From Roseomonas sp. OT10 (GTDB lineage Bacteria > Pseudomonadota > Alphaproteobacteria > Acetobacterales > Acetobacteraceae): a DNA stretch of 64,000 nucleotides. This document shows, in pieces, positions 48,210 through 56,491 of the stretch. The position numbers and the translations under genes were made by a program. Below the pieces are notes generated by a model that was not told where the DNA came from, did not search any database, and saw only the letters and a program-made list of their open reading frames with translations. The stretch is from positions 2,004,001-2,068,000 of the forward strand of contig NZ_CP087719.1 of the NCBI RefSeq assembly GCF_020991085.1, in the 5' to 3' direction. Numbering within the stretch: position 1 is the stretch's first letter; the number at the start of each line of letters is the position of its first letter.

Positions 48210-48608
48210 TTACGGCCGCTGGATCAGCTCGATCTTGTAGCCGTCCGGGTCCTCGACGAAGGCGATGATGGTGGTGCCGTGCTTCACCGGCCCGGCCTCG
48301 CGCGTCACCTTGCCGCCGCCGTTGCGGACCTTCTCGCAGGCCGCCGCCACGTCCGGCACGCCGACCGCCAGATGGCCGAAGCCCGTGCCGATCTCGTACT
48401 TCTCGACGCCGTAGTTGTAGGTCAGCTCGATCTCGCCGCCATTGTCCTTGTTGCCCTCGCCATAGCCGAGGAAGGCGAGCGTATACTGGCCGGCCGGCAC
48501 GTCGTTGCGGCGCAGCTCCTTCATGCCCAGCAGCCCGGTGTAGAACGTCACCGAGCGGTCGAGGTCGCCCACGCGGATCATCGTGTGCAGGAAGCGTCCT
48601 TCGCTCAT
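48210..48608 (-). CDS. gloA: Lactoylglutathione lyase (glyoxalase I)
   Basis: Isomerises the methylglyoxal-glutathione hemithioacetal to S-lactoylglutathione. It has 132 residues. VOC-fold blocks: [20 protein letters not shown] (metal His), [40 protein letters not shown] (metal Glu), [20 protein letters not shown] and [14 protein letters not shown] (metal Glu). It lies between lpxI and the ycjX gene; lpxB, which often follows lpxI, is absent here. Confidence 0.96.
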   Translation of the reverse strand: MSEGRFLHTMIRVGDLDRSVTFYTGLLGMKELRRNDVPAGQYTLAFLGYGEGNKDNGGEIELTYNYGVEKYEIGTGFGHLAVGVPDVAAACEKVRNGGGKVTREAGPVKHGTTIIAFVEDPDGYKIELIQRP

Positions 48609-48692
48609 CCCTGGCAGTCTCCCTCGGGCGTGGCGGCGCGGGTCGGGATGACCCGGCGCGGGTTCCACGCGGTCAGACCCGGCGGGACGGCG

Positions 48693-49550
48693 TCAGCCGC
48701 CCCGCCGCGGCATATGGTCCTCCGGCCGCAGGGCGAGGAGGAACACCCCCCGCTCCTCCGCCAGCCGCACCGTCTCCTCGCGCTCCATCACCAGCGCGCC
48801 GCCGGCCTCGAAGGCGATGCCGGCCAGCCCGGCCTCCACCGCGTGGCGCACCGTGGCCGGGCCGATGGTCGGCAGGTCCAGCCTGCGGTCCTGGCCCGGC
48901 TTGACCAGCTTCACCAGCACGCCGCCCGGCCCCTCCCGCCGCAGCGGGCCGCAGCGGGCGAGCATGGCGTCCGTGCCCTCGAAGGCCTCGACCGCCAGCA
49001 CCAGCCCCTGCTGCACCACCGCGCCCTGGCCGACGTCGAGCGCGCCCAGCGCCTGCACCACCTCGACCCCGCGCGCGATGTCGGACAGGGCATGCGCATC
49101 CGGCCCGGCACGGGTCAGCAGGCCCGGTGGCTGTTGCAGCCCGTCCAGCACGGCGTTCGGCGCGGTGAGGGAGAAGCCCTCCTCCCGCAACACGTCGCGC
49201 AGGGCGGAGAGCAGCCCGTCATCGCCCGCGAAGGCCCGCTTGCCGATCCGCGCCAGGTACTTCGCCGAGGCCACGTCCGGCCGCAGCGACAGCATCGAGG
49301 GCCGCCGCACCTGCCCGGCCAGCACCAGCTCCCGCACGCCCTCCGCCTTCAGCCACTCGACGGAGGAGCCGAGCGCGCCCAGGCGGAGCGTGATGGAGCG
49401 GTAGGGCGCCCAGAGCGACGGCTCGGCGAAGCCCTCCAACAGCACGGCGCGCACGCCGCGCCCGGTGGCCTCGGCGACCGCCGCCACGCGCAACGGCAGC
49501 GCCCCGGCACCCGCGAAGATGCCGAGCGGGCCCTGCCCGCCGCCGCTCAT
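48693..49550 (-). CDS. lpxI: UDP-2,3-diacylglucosamine diphosphatase LpxI
   Basis: Cleaves UDP-2,3-diacylglucosamine to lipid X in lipid A synthesis, replacing LpxH. It has 285 residues. Family (DUF1009) blocks: GIFAGAGALPLRVAAVAEA, LGSSVEWLKAEGVRELVLAG, DDGLLSALRDVLREEGF, LVLAVEAFEGTDAMLAR, VLVKLVKPGQDRRLDLPTIG and GIAFEAGGALVMEREETVRL. ATG 49550 overlaps the lpxA stop by 4 nt, so it is the last gene of a tightly coupled lpxD-fabZ-lpxA-lpxI unit. Confidence 0.96.
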   Translation of the reverse strand: MSGGGQGPLGIFAGAGALPLRVAAVAEATGRGVRAVLLEGFAEPSLWAPYRSITLRLGALGSSVEWLKAEGVRELVLAGQVRRPSMLSLRPDVASAKYLARIGKRAFAGDDGLLSALRDVLREEGFSLTAPNAVLDGLQQPPGLLTRAGPDAHALSDIARGVEVVQALGALDVGQGAVVQQGLVLAVEAFEGTDAMLARCGPLRREGPGGVLVKLVKPGQDRRLDLPTIGPATVRHAVEAGLAGIAFEAGGALVMEREETVRLAEERGVFLLALRPEDHMPRRGG

Positions 49551-50392
49551 GCCGCCTCGCCGGCCGGCTCGTCCTCGGCGGTCTTCAGCCGGCGCGCCTT
49601 CATCAGCCCGCGCCGGCTGTGGGTGTCCATGAAGCCCAGGATCTCGGCCACGGCGGCGTCCTGGCCCCAACGCTCCCGCGTGCGGCGCAGGCGCTCGGAG
49701 AAGACGCCCTCCCCCCCGAACAGCGAGCGGAAGGCGGCGCGCAGGGCGTGGATGCGCGCCCGGTCGAAGCCGCGGCGCTTGAGCCCGATCAGGTTCAGCC
49801 CGGTCAGCCGCGCCCGGTCGCCCAGGCAGGCGCCATAGGGGATGACATCCGCCTCCACCCCGCTCATCCCGCCGATCACCGACTGGCGGCCGATGCGGAC
49901 GAACTGGTGGACGGCCGCGCCGCCGCCGACGAAGACCGTGTCGCCGATCTCCACATGCCCGCCCAGCATGACGTTGTTGGCCAGGATCACCTTGTCCGAC
50001 AGGGTGCAGTCGTGTCCGACATGGGCGCAGGCCATGATGAGGCAGTCCGCGCCCACCCGGGTCACCCCGTGCCCGCCGACACTGCCGCGGTGGATGGTGG
50101 AATGCTCGCGCAGCACGGTGCGGGCGCCGATCTCCACCCGCGTCGGCTCGCCCTTGTACTTCAGGTCCTGCGGTGGCAGGCCGACCGAGGCGAAGGGCAT
50201 CAGCACCACCCCCTCGCCCAGCCGCGTGTCGCCGTCGACGACGGCATGGGAGACGAGCTGCACCCCATCCCCCAGCACGGCCTCCGCGCTGACGCTGCAC
50301 CAGGGGCCGATGCGGACCCCGGCACCCAGCCGGGCCCCCGGCGCGACGATGGCGCTCGGGTGGACCTCGGCGCTGCTTGCCGTGACGCTCAC
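49547..50392 (-). CDS. lpxA: Acyl-ACP--UDP-N-acetylglucosamine O-acyltransferase
   Basis: First step of lipid A synthesis. It has 281 residues with a left-handed beta-helix of hexapeptide repeats. Catalytic region: HVGHDCTLSDKVILANNVML contains the active-site His. Others: MPFASVGLPPQDLKYKGEPT, REHSTIHRGSVGGHGVTRVG, GDTVFVGGGAAVHQFVRIGR and GLNLIGLKRRGFDRARIHAL. GTG 50392 overlaps the fabZ stop by 4 nt. C-terminal helices complete the trimer. Confidence 0.97.
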   Translation of the reverse strand: MSVTASSAEVHPSAIVAPGARLGAGVRIGPWCSVSAEAVLGDGVQLVSHAVVDGDTRLGEGVVLMPFASVGLPPQDLKYKGEPTRVEIGARTVLREHSTIHRGSVGGHGVTRVGADCLIMACAHVGHDCTLSDKVILANNVMLGGHVEIGDTVFVGGGAAVHQFVRIGRQSVIGGMSGVEADVIPYGACLGDRARLTGLNLIGLKRRGFDRARIHALRAAFRSLFGGEGVFSERLRRTRERWGQDAAVAEILGFMDTHSRRGLMKARRLKTAEDEPAGEAA

Positions 50393-50889
50393 TTGTCGAG
50401 GATCATCGCGGCATAGGTCGCCTCGGCGACGGCGGTGCCGTCTACCCGAGCGACGGCGTTGAACTTCCAGACGTTGCCGCGCTGCCGGTCCTTGGTGACA
50501 TGGATGCGGAGCTGGTCGCCTGGCACCACCGGCTTGCGGAACTTCGCGTTCTCGACGCTCATGAAATAGACCAGCTTGCCCTCCGCGCTGGGACCCAGGG
50601 TCTTCACCACCAGCACGGCCGCCGTCTGCGCCATGCTCTCGATGATCAGCACGCCCGGGAAGACCGGGTGGCGCGGGAAGTGGCCCTGGAAGAAGCCCTC
50701 GTTGATGGTGACGTTCTTCACGCCGGTGGCGCGCTCGTTCAGCACCACGTCCACGACGCGGTCCACCAGCAGGAAGGGGTAGCGATGCGGGATCGCCGCC
50801 ATGACCTCGCCGATGTCGTAGGCGCTGACCTCCTGCGCCGCGGCGCCCGCCACCGCCGTGCCGCCCGCCGGCTCGTCCTGCCCGCTCAT
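50389..50889 (-). CDS. fabZ: 3-hydroxyacyl-[acyl-carrier-protein] dehydratase FabZ
   Basis: Dehydrates 3-hydroxyacyl-ACP in fatty-acid elongation, competing with LpxA/LpxD for hydroxyacyl-ACP. It has 166 residues with a ~20-residue flexible N-terminus. Markers: AAIPHRYPFLLVDRVVDVVL, EGFFQGHFPRHPVFPGVLII (catalytic His), ESMAQTAAVLVVKTLG (catalytic Glu) and VYFMSVENAKFRKPVVPGDQ. ATG 50889 overlaps the lpxD stop by 4 nt. Confidence 0.97.
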   Translation of the reverse strand: MSGQDEPAGGTAVAGAAAQEVSAYDIGEVMAAIPHRYPFLLVDRVVDVVLNERATGVKNVTINEGFFQGHFPRHPVFPGVLIIESMAQTAAVLVVKTLGPSAEGKLVYFMSVENAKFRKPVVPGDQLRIHVTKDRQRGNVWKFNAVARVDGTAVAEATYAAMILDK

Positions 50890-51926
50890 GTCTTCCTGCC
50901 TGCTCTCTCTTCCTTGGCCAGTCGGTGCAGGGTGGCGATCGCACGCCACGCCTCCCGAACCGGCATGGCCGGCGTGCCCCAGACATCGGTGCCCGCCGGC
51001 ACGTCGCGGGTCACCCCCGTCTGGGCGCCGACCCGGGCGCCGCTGCCGATGGTCAGGTGCCCCGAGACCCCCGCCTGCCCGCCAAGCTGCACGTGGTCGC
51101 CCAGCACCGTGGAGCCCGAGACGCCGACCTGCGCCACGATGGCGCAGCCCTTCCCGGTGCGCACGTTGTGGCCCAGCATCACGAGGTTATCCAGCCGCGT
51201 CCCCTCGCCCACCACCGTGTCGCCGCCGGCGCCGCGGTCGATGCAGGCATTGGCGCCGACCTCCACCCGGTCCCCCAGCAGCACGCGGCCCAGCTGGGGT
51301 ACGGTGACGAAGCTGCCGCGCTCGTCCGGGATGAAGCCGAAGCCCTCGTTGCCGACCCGTGCCCCCTGGTGCAGCACCACGGCCTCCCCGGCGATGGCGT
51401 AGTAGAGCGAGGCATGGGCGTGCAGCCGGCAGCGCGGCCCCAGGATGCAGCCCGGCCCCACCACGGCGTGCGGCCCCAGCACGCAGCCCTCGCCCAGCCG
51501 CGCGCCCTCGCCCACCACGGCATAGGGGCCGATCTCGCAGCCCTCGCCGAGCTCCGCCCCCTCGCCGACCACGGCGGTGGGGTGGATCCCCGGCCGCGCC
51601 GCCGCCCGTGGGTGGAACAGCGCCGCGATGCGGGCGAAGGCCAGGGCGGGCTGGGCGGCGGGCAGCACGACCACGCCGGGCGGCGCCTCGGCCACCTGCT
51701 CGGGCCGCGCCACCAGCGCGCCGGCCCGGGTCGCGCGCAGCGCCTCCAGGTTCCGCTTGCCCTCGAGGTAGGAGACCTCGTCCGGCCCGGCCGCCGAGAG
51801 CCCGGCGACCCCGGCGAAGAGCCGGTCCGGCGTGGCCCCCTTCGGCAGCTCGATCTGCCCGGCCGCCGCGATGGCGGCCAGGCTGTGCGGCCCGGTCGAG
51901 GGGTGGAAGCGGGGGTCCGCCGCCAC
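50886..51926 (-). CDS. lpxD: UDP-3-O-(3-hydroxyacyl)glucosamine N-acyltransferase
   Basis: Adds the second hydroxyacyl chain in lipid A synthesis. It has 346 residues: an N-terminal UDP-binding domain (GLSAAGPDEVSYLEGKRNLE), then many hexapeptide repeats (GIHPTAVVGEGAELGEGCEI and onward). The active-site region is RLDNLVMLGHNVRTGKGCAI with the catalytic His, and GNEGFGFIPDERGSFVTVPQ is a diagnostic block. GTG 51926 is the start, 6 nt from the skp stop. Confidence 0.97.
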   Translation of the reverse strand: MAADPRFHPSTGPHSLAAIAAAGQIELPKGATPDRLFAGVAGLSAAGPDEVSYLEGKRNLEALRATRAGALVARPEQVAEAPPGVVVLPAAQPALAFARIAALFHPRAAARPGIHPTAVVGEGAELGEGCEIGPYAVVGEGARLGEGCVLGPHAVVGPGCILGPRCRLHAHASLYYAIAGEAVVLHQGARVGNEGFGFIPDERGSFVTVPQLGRVLLGDRVEVGANACIDRGAGGDTVVGEGTRLDNLVMLGHNVRTGKGCAIVAQVGVSGSTVLGDHVQLGGQAGVSGHLTIGSGARVGAQTGVTRDVPAGTDVWGTPAMPVREAWRAIATLHRLAKEERAGRKT

Positions 51927-51932
51927 GGCCGG

Positions 51933-52745
51933 TCAGTTCCGCCGCTGCTGCTGGCCCTGCTGCGCCGGGGCGGCCGGGCGGGCCGGCTGCTGCTGCGCCT
52001 GCCCCGGAGGCGCCGGCGGCGGCGGCGGCACCGGCTGGCCCGGCGCGTTGGTCTCGGCCGCGAGGGTCACGTTGCGCAGCACCCGGTTCAGCTGCTGGCC
52101 GATCTCCTCGGTCAGGTCGAAGGGCGGGTCGTTGTAGATGACCAGCGGCCGCGGCAGGACGAGGTTCACCTTGCGGCTGGAGGCCACCTGCCGGATCACC
52201 ACCGCCAGGGCCTGCTCGATCTCCTGCAACGCGACCTGGGCGGTCTGCTCGATGCCCCGCGAGCGGTCGCGGAAGACGCGCTGGCTCTCGGTGATGCGCT
52301 CCTGCAGCTCGCGCTCGCGGGTGCGGAGCTGCTCCGGGTTCAGGTTGGGGCGGTCGTTCTGCAGCGCCTGCTGCGCGTCACGCCACTTCTGCTGCTCGGC
52401 CTGGAGGTCCTCGTTCAGCTTCTGCCGGCGGCGCTCGATTTCCTCGCGCACGCTGTTGAAGGCGGTCGAGTTGCGCTGCACCTCGGGCACGTCGACGATG
52501 CCGATCACCGCGTCCGGCGGCGGCTGGCCGGCCGCCAGCGGCGCCGGGTTGGGCTGGACGCGCTGCGGCGGGCGCTGCTGCGGCTGCTGCGCCGGGCGCG
52601 GCGGCTGTGCCTGGGCCGGGCGCGGCTGGTTGGGGATGAAGTAGCCCGGATTGTCCTGGGCGGCCGCGGGCGGCGCCGCCGGCAGGGCCCCCGGAAGGGA
52701 CAGGGCGAGGGTGGCCACCGCAATGCGGGCCTTGAGCGTCATCAT
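51933..52745 (-). CDS. skp: OmpH/Skp family periplasmic chaperone with long Pro/Gln-rich ends
   Basis: Holds unfolded outer-membrane proteins in the periplasm for BamA. It has 270 residues against ~160 for E. coli Skp. A signal peptide (ATLALSLPGALPAAPPAAAQ) is followed by a ~60-residue Pro/Gln/Arg-rich spacer, then the conserved IGIVDVPEVQRNSTAFNSVR core and a long coiled coil (EIERRRQKLNEDLQAEQQKW, EQLRTRERELQERITESQRV). The C-terminal tail is again Pro/Gln-rich. It lies 17 nt downstream of bamA, the usual bamA-skp-lpxD order. Confidence 0.9.
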   Translation of the reverse strand: MMTLKARIAVATLALSLPGALPAAPPAAAQDNPGYFIPNQPRPAQAQPPRPAQQPQQRPPQRVQPNPAPLAAGQPPPDAVIGIVDVPEVQRNSTAFNSVREEIERRRQKLNEDLQAEQQKWRDAQQALQNDRPNLNPEQLRTRERELQERITESQRVFRDRSRGIEQTAQVALQEIEQALAVVIRQVASSRKVNLVLPRPLVIYNDPPFDLTEEIGQQLNRVLRNVTLAAETNAPGQPVPPPPPAPPGQAQQQPARPAAPAQQGQQQRRN

Positions 52746-52762
52746 CGCGAACTCTCTCAGAC

Positions 52763-55141
52763 TCAGAAGCGGGTGCCGAAGCCGAAGCGGAACACCTGCG
52801 TCTCGTCATAGGACTTCTTCACCACGGCGGAGGCGAAGTCGAGGTTGATCAGGCCGAAGGGGCTGCGCCAGGAGATGCCCACGCCCGCACCGACCCGGGG
52901 GCTGCCGTCATCCACCACGCCGACGCCCGCCGGCACCTTGCTCAGCGCGCCGACATCGACGAAGGCGCGGCCGGTCAGGCCCAGCTCGGAGGGCAGCGGC
53001 AGCGGGAAGCGCATCTCCGTGGACTGGGTCCAGAGGAAGCGGCCGCCCAGCGCGTCGCGGTCGCTGCTGGAGAGGTCGCGCGGGCCGGCGCCGGCCACCT
53101 TGAAGCCGCGCAGGTTCTCGCCGCCCAGGAAGAAGCGGTCCACGATCAGCTCGCGGTCGTCGCCCCAGGGCTCCAGGTAGCCGATGCTGCCGCTGATCGA
53201 GAGCACGTACTCCGGATCGCCCAGCCAGCGCTCGAAGGGGATGTAGTAGGCACCGTCGGCACGGCCGCGGACGTACTGCGCGTCGCCGCCGAGCCCGGCG
53301 AAGTCGGCGCCGAGGCGGACGAGGTAGCCGCTGTGCGGGTCGAGCCGCGAATCGCGCCGGTCGTAGGTGAGCGTCTGGCCGATCTGCGACAGCAGCGTCT
53401 TGCCCTTCTGCTCCTGGATGTAGCGCGAGGCGTCGGTCGAGACGTCGTACACGTTTCGCTGGGAGAGCGTGTAGGCCCAGGACTGCCGCAGGTACTCGTT
53501 GAACTCGTAGCCGGCACGCAGCGCGAAGCCGTAGCGGCGCTCCTGGTAGCCCGAGTACTCGCGCAGGTCGCGGGTGACGTAGAACACGTCCGCGCCCACC
53601 GCGAGGTTGCGGTCGAGGAAGGACGGGTCGGTCACCGAGAGGTCGAGCTGGCTGCGCTTCTGCGCGATCACCGTGTTGATGCGCGCGTCCCAGCCCGTGC
53701 CGAGCAGGTTGCGCTCGCGCAGGCCGATATCGGCCAGCGCGCCCGCGTCGGTGGAGTAGCCGCCGCCCAGGCTGATCTCGCCCGTCGCCCGCTCGCTGAC
53801 ATTGGCCCCGATGATCACCCGGTCTGGCGTCGAGCCCTGCGAGGTGTTGACGGTGACGTCGTTGAAGTAGCCCAGGTCGCGGATGCGCTGGCGGGAACGG
53901 CGGACCTGCGCGGCGTTGAAGGCGTCGCCCTCGGCCAGGCGGAATTCGCGCCGGATGACGCGGTCCTGCGTGCGGGTGTTGCCGGTGATGTCGATGCGCT
54001 CGACGAAGACTCGCTGGCCCTCGGAGACGTCGAAGGTGAGGTCGACCGTGCCGGCGTCGCGGTTGCGCTCGATGCGCGGCTGCACCTCCACGAAGGGCGC
54101 GCCCAGCGCGTTGCCGCGGTCCTGGATCGCCTGGGTGATGCGCTCGATCGCCTCGCCGTCGTACCAGTCGCCGGTGGAGAGGTCGATGGTGGGGCGCAGC
54201 TGGTCGGCGGTGACGTTGCGCAGGCGCGACGTGATGTCGACCTTCGCGATGCGGTAGCGCTTGCCCTCGTCGATCGTGAAGGTCACGAAGAAGCCGGAGC
54301 GGTCGGGCGACAGCTCGGCCGTCGAGGAGGTGATCTGCACGTCGGCGAAGCCGTTGCGCAGGTAGTAGCGGCGCAGCAGCTCGCGGTCGAAGGCCAGCCG
54401 CTCCGGGTCGTAGGTGTCGGAGGAGGAGAAGGGCCGGTACCACGCCTCCTCGCGCGTCGCGACGATCTCCTTCAGACGGCTGTCGGAGAAGGTGGTGTTG
54501 CCGACGAAGCTGATGCGGCTGACCAGCGCCGTCTCGTTCTCCTTGATCTCGAAGACGACGTCGACGCGGTTCTGGTCCAGTTCGATGATCTTCGGCTCGA
54601 TCTCGGCGGCGAAGCGGCCGCGGCGGGCATAGAGCTCCAGCAGGCGCTGGCGGTCGGCCTGCACCGCCTGCGGCGTGTAGACGGCGCGGGCGCGCAGCTG
54701 CACCACCGGCTGCAGCGTGTCGTCGGAGAGCTTGCGGTTGCCCTCGAAGGCGACGCGGTTGACGATCGGGTTCTCCTGCACCGTCACCACGATGCGGTCG
54801 CCCTGGCGGGAGACCTGCACGTCGCGGAACAGGCCGGTGGCGAAGAGGGTGCGCAGGCTGCGGTCCAGCCGGTCGGCTTCGAAGGTGTCCCCGGGCTGGA
54901 GCAGCATGTAGGAGCGGACGGTATCCGCCTCGATGCGCTGGTTGCCCACCACGTCGATGCCCTGGACCACGCCGCCGGCCGGCCGGGCCGGGCCGGGCGC
55001 CGCCCCGCGGCGGGGCTGGCTGTCGGCGGGGCCCGCGACGACGACGGGGACGAGGCAGGTGGCTGCGAGGAGCAGGGCGCGTGTGGCGTGCAAAATCAGG
55101 GTTCCGTGCCGACGTCGCCCCCCTGAATCCCGGACGGCCAT
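52763..55141 (-). CDS. bamA: Outer membrane protein assembly factor BamA
   Basis: Omp85 insertase of the outer membrane. About 792 residues: signal segment (ALLLAATCLVPVVVAGPADS), five POTRA domains (first near VVQGIDVVGNQRIEADTVRS, a later one near FVERIDITGNTRTQDRVIRR), then a 16-stranded barrel. Loop-6 motif is FFLGGENLRGFKVAG. It ends FRFGFGTRF with the terminal aromatic needed for assembly. ATG 55141 was chosen; a downstream TTG just before the signal segment (HATRALLLAA) is possible. The frame far upstream belongs to other genes' antisense. Confidence 0.96.
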   Translation of the reverse strand: MAVRDSGGRRRHGTLILHATRALLLAATCLVPVVVAGPADSQPRRGAAPGPARPAGGVVQGIDVVGNQRIEADTVRSYMLLQPGDTFEADRLDRSLRTLFATGLFRDVQVSRQGDRIVVTVQENPIVNRVAFEGNRKLSDDTLQPVVQLRARAVYTPQAVQADRQRLLELYARRGRFAAEIEPKIIELDQNRVDVVFEIKENETALVSRISFVGNTTFSDSRLKEIVATREEAWYRPFSSSDTYDPERLAFDRELLRRYYLRNGFADVQITSSTAELSPDRSGFFVTFTIDEGKRYRIAKVDITSRLRNVTADQLRPTIDLSTGDWYDGEAIERITQAIQDRGNALGAPFVEVQPRIERNRDAGTVDLTFDVSEGQRVFVERIDITGNTRTQDRVIRREFRLAEGDAFNAAQVRRSRQRIRDLGYFNDVTVNTSQGSTPDRVIIGANVSERATGEISLGGGYSTDAGALADIGLRERNLLGTGWDARINTVIAQKRSQLDLSVTDPSFLDRNLAVGADVFYVTRDLREYSGYQERRYGFALRAGYEFNEYLRQSWAYTLSQRNVYDVSTDASRYIQEQKGKTLLSQIGQTLTYDRRDSRLDPHSGYLVRLGADFAGLGGDAQYVRGRADGAYYIPFERWLGDPEYVLSISGSIGYLEPWGDDRELIVDRFFLGGENLRGFKVAGAGPRDLSSSDRDALGGRFLWTQSTEMRFPLPLPSELGLTGRAFVDVGALSKVPAGVGVVDDGSPRVGAGVGISWRSPFGLINLDFASAVVKKSYDETQVFRFGFGTRF

Positions 55142-55293
55142 CCCGGGGGGCGGGGGGAAACTAGCGGCATCCCCACGCCCGCGCCAACCCCGTCGCGGCG
55201 CGGGTGTCGTCCCCGTAACCCAGAGTGATCGGGGCGGGGCCCGGGACCGCCCGGCCCGGCGGCGGCGGGACGCCCGCGCCCGCGGGGCCGGCC

Positions 55294-56400
55294 CTAGCCC
55301 GCCAGGCCGCCCAGCCAGCGGAACAGGCCGAAGCTGCTCAGGTCGTTCCAGGTCGAGAAGATGAACAGCATGGCCAGCACGGCCAGGCCGGCCCGAAGCC
55401 CGTATTCCTGGGCCCGGGGCGGCAGCGGGCGGCCGCGGATCGCCTCCGCCGCGTAGAAGACCAGGTGGCCGCCATCCAGCACGGGGATCGGGAAGAGGTT
55501 GATCAGCGCCAGGTTCACCGACAGCACGGCGATGAAGGTGACGAGGCTCGCCAGCCCCAGCGCCGCCGCCTGGCCGGAGATCTGGGCGATGCGCAGCGGC
55601 CCGCCCAGCTCCTCGGTGCCCCGGGCCCGGGTGATCATCTCCCACACCCCGACCAGGGTCTGCTTCGAGACGTCGCCGGTATAGGCGATCCCCTGCCAGA
55701 CGGCGGAGAGGGGGTTCACCCGTTCGAAGACGGGGGCCCCGGCGGCCACGCCCAGCACCCCGACCGGCGGCGTGCCCTCGCTGCGGACGCGGGCCTCCGG
55801 GGTCGCGGTGACCGTCAGCTCGCGCCCCTCGCGGGAGAGCAGGAGCTGGAGCGGCCGGCCGGCGCTGGGCTCCACCCGGCTCTGCACGTCCTGGAAGCGG
55901 CGGATCGGCTGCCCGTCGATGGAGAGGATCGCGTCGCCCGGCTGCACCCCTGCCCGCTCGGCCGCGCTGCCGGCGACGACGGCGCCGACGGTCGCGGTCT
56001 GCACCGGCCGCCCCACGGTCGCGAAGAGCGCGGCGAACAGCACCGCGGCCAGGGCGAAGTTCGCGATCGGCCCCGCCGCAACGACGATGGCCCGGTCCAG
56101 CACGGGCTTGTCGTGGAAGGTCTCGCCCGGCCTCCAGGTGGCGCGGATGGCGGGGTCCACGTCGCCCGGCTGCTCCTGGCCGTGCAGCTTCACATAGCCG
56201 CCCAGCGGCAGCCAGCCGACCCGCCACTGCGTCCCGCGGCGGTCGGTCCAGCGGGCCAGGGCCCGGCCGAAGCCGATGGAGAAGCGCTCCACATGCACCC
56301 CCCGCCAGCGCGCGGCGAGGTAGTGGCCGAGCTCGTGGATGAAGACCAGCACGCCCAGCACCACCAGGAAGGCGACGACCGTGCGCACCGAACCGAACAT
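55294..56400 (-). CDS. rseP: RIP metalloprotease RseP (site-2 protease)
   Basis: Intramembrane zinc protease that releases sigma factors from membrane anti-sigma factors and clears signal peptides. It has 368 residues. Zinc motif in LVFIHELGHYLAARW; substrate-side GGYVKLHGQEQP; one PDZ domain (AGSAAERAGVQPGDAILSID) rather than two; and the C-terminal LALINLFPIPVLDGGHLVFY with the third zinc ligand. About four TM helices. Order dxr-rseP-bamA is conserved across proteobacteria. ATG 56400 chosen by alignment. Confidence 0.96.
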   Translation of the reverse strand: MFGSVRTVVAFLVVLGVLVFIHELGHYLAARWRGVHVERFSIGFGRALARWTDRRGTQWRVGWLPLGGYVKLHGQEQPGDVDPAIRATWRPGETFHDKPVLDRAIVVAAGPIANFALAAVLFAALFATVGRPVQTATVGAVVAGSAAERAGVQPGDAILSIDGQPIRRFQDVQSRVEPSAGRPLQLLLSREGRELTVTATPEARVRSEGTPPVGVLGVAAGAPVFERVNPLSAVWQGIAYTGDVSKQTLVGVWEMITRARGTEELGGPLRIAQISGQAAALGLASLVTFIAVLSVNLALINLFPIPVLDGGHLVFYAAEAIRGRPLPPRAQEYGLRAGLAVLAMLFIFSTWNDLSSFGLFRWLGGLAG

Positions 56401-56491
56401 GCTTTCCAAGATCAGCTTCTCCCGCAGGCCCGCCCGTCCTGCACCCTCATCCCGCCGCGCATCCCGCAGCGACCGGCCACGACCGCCCGGC

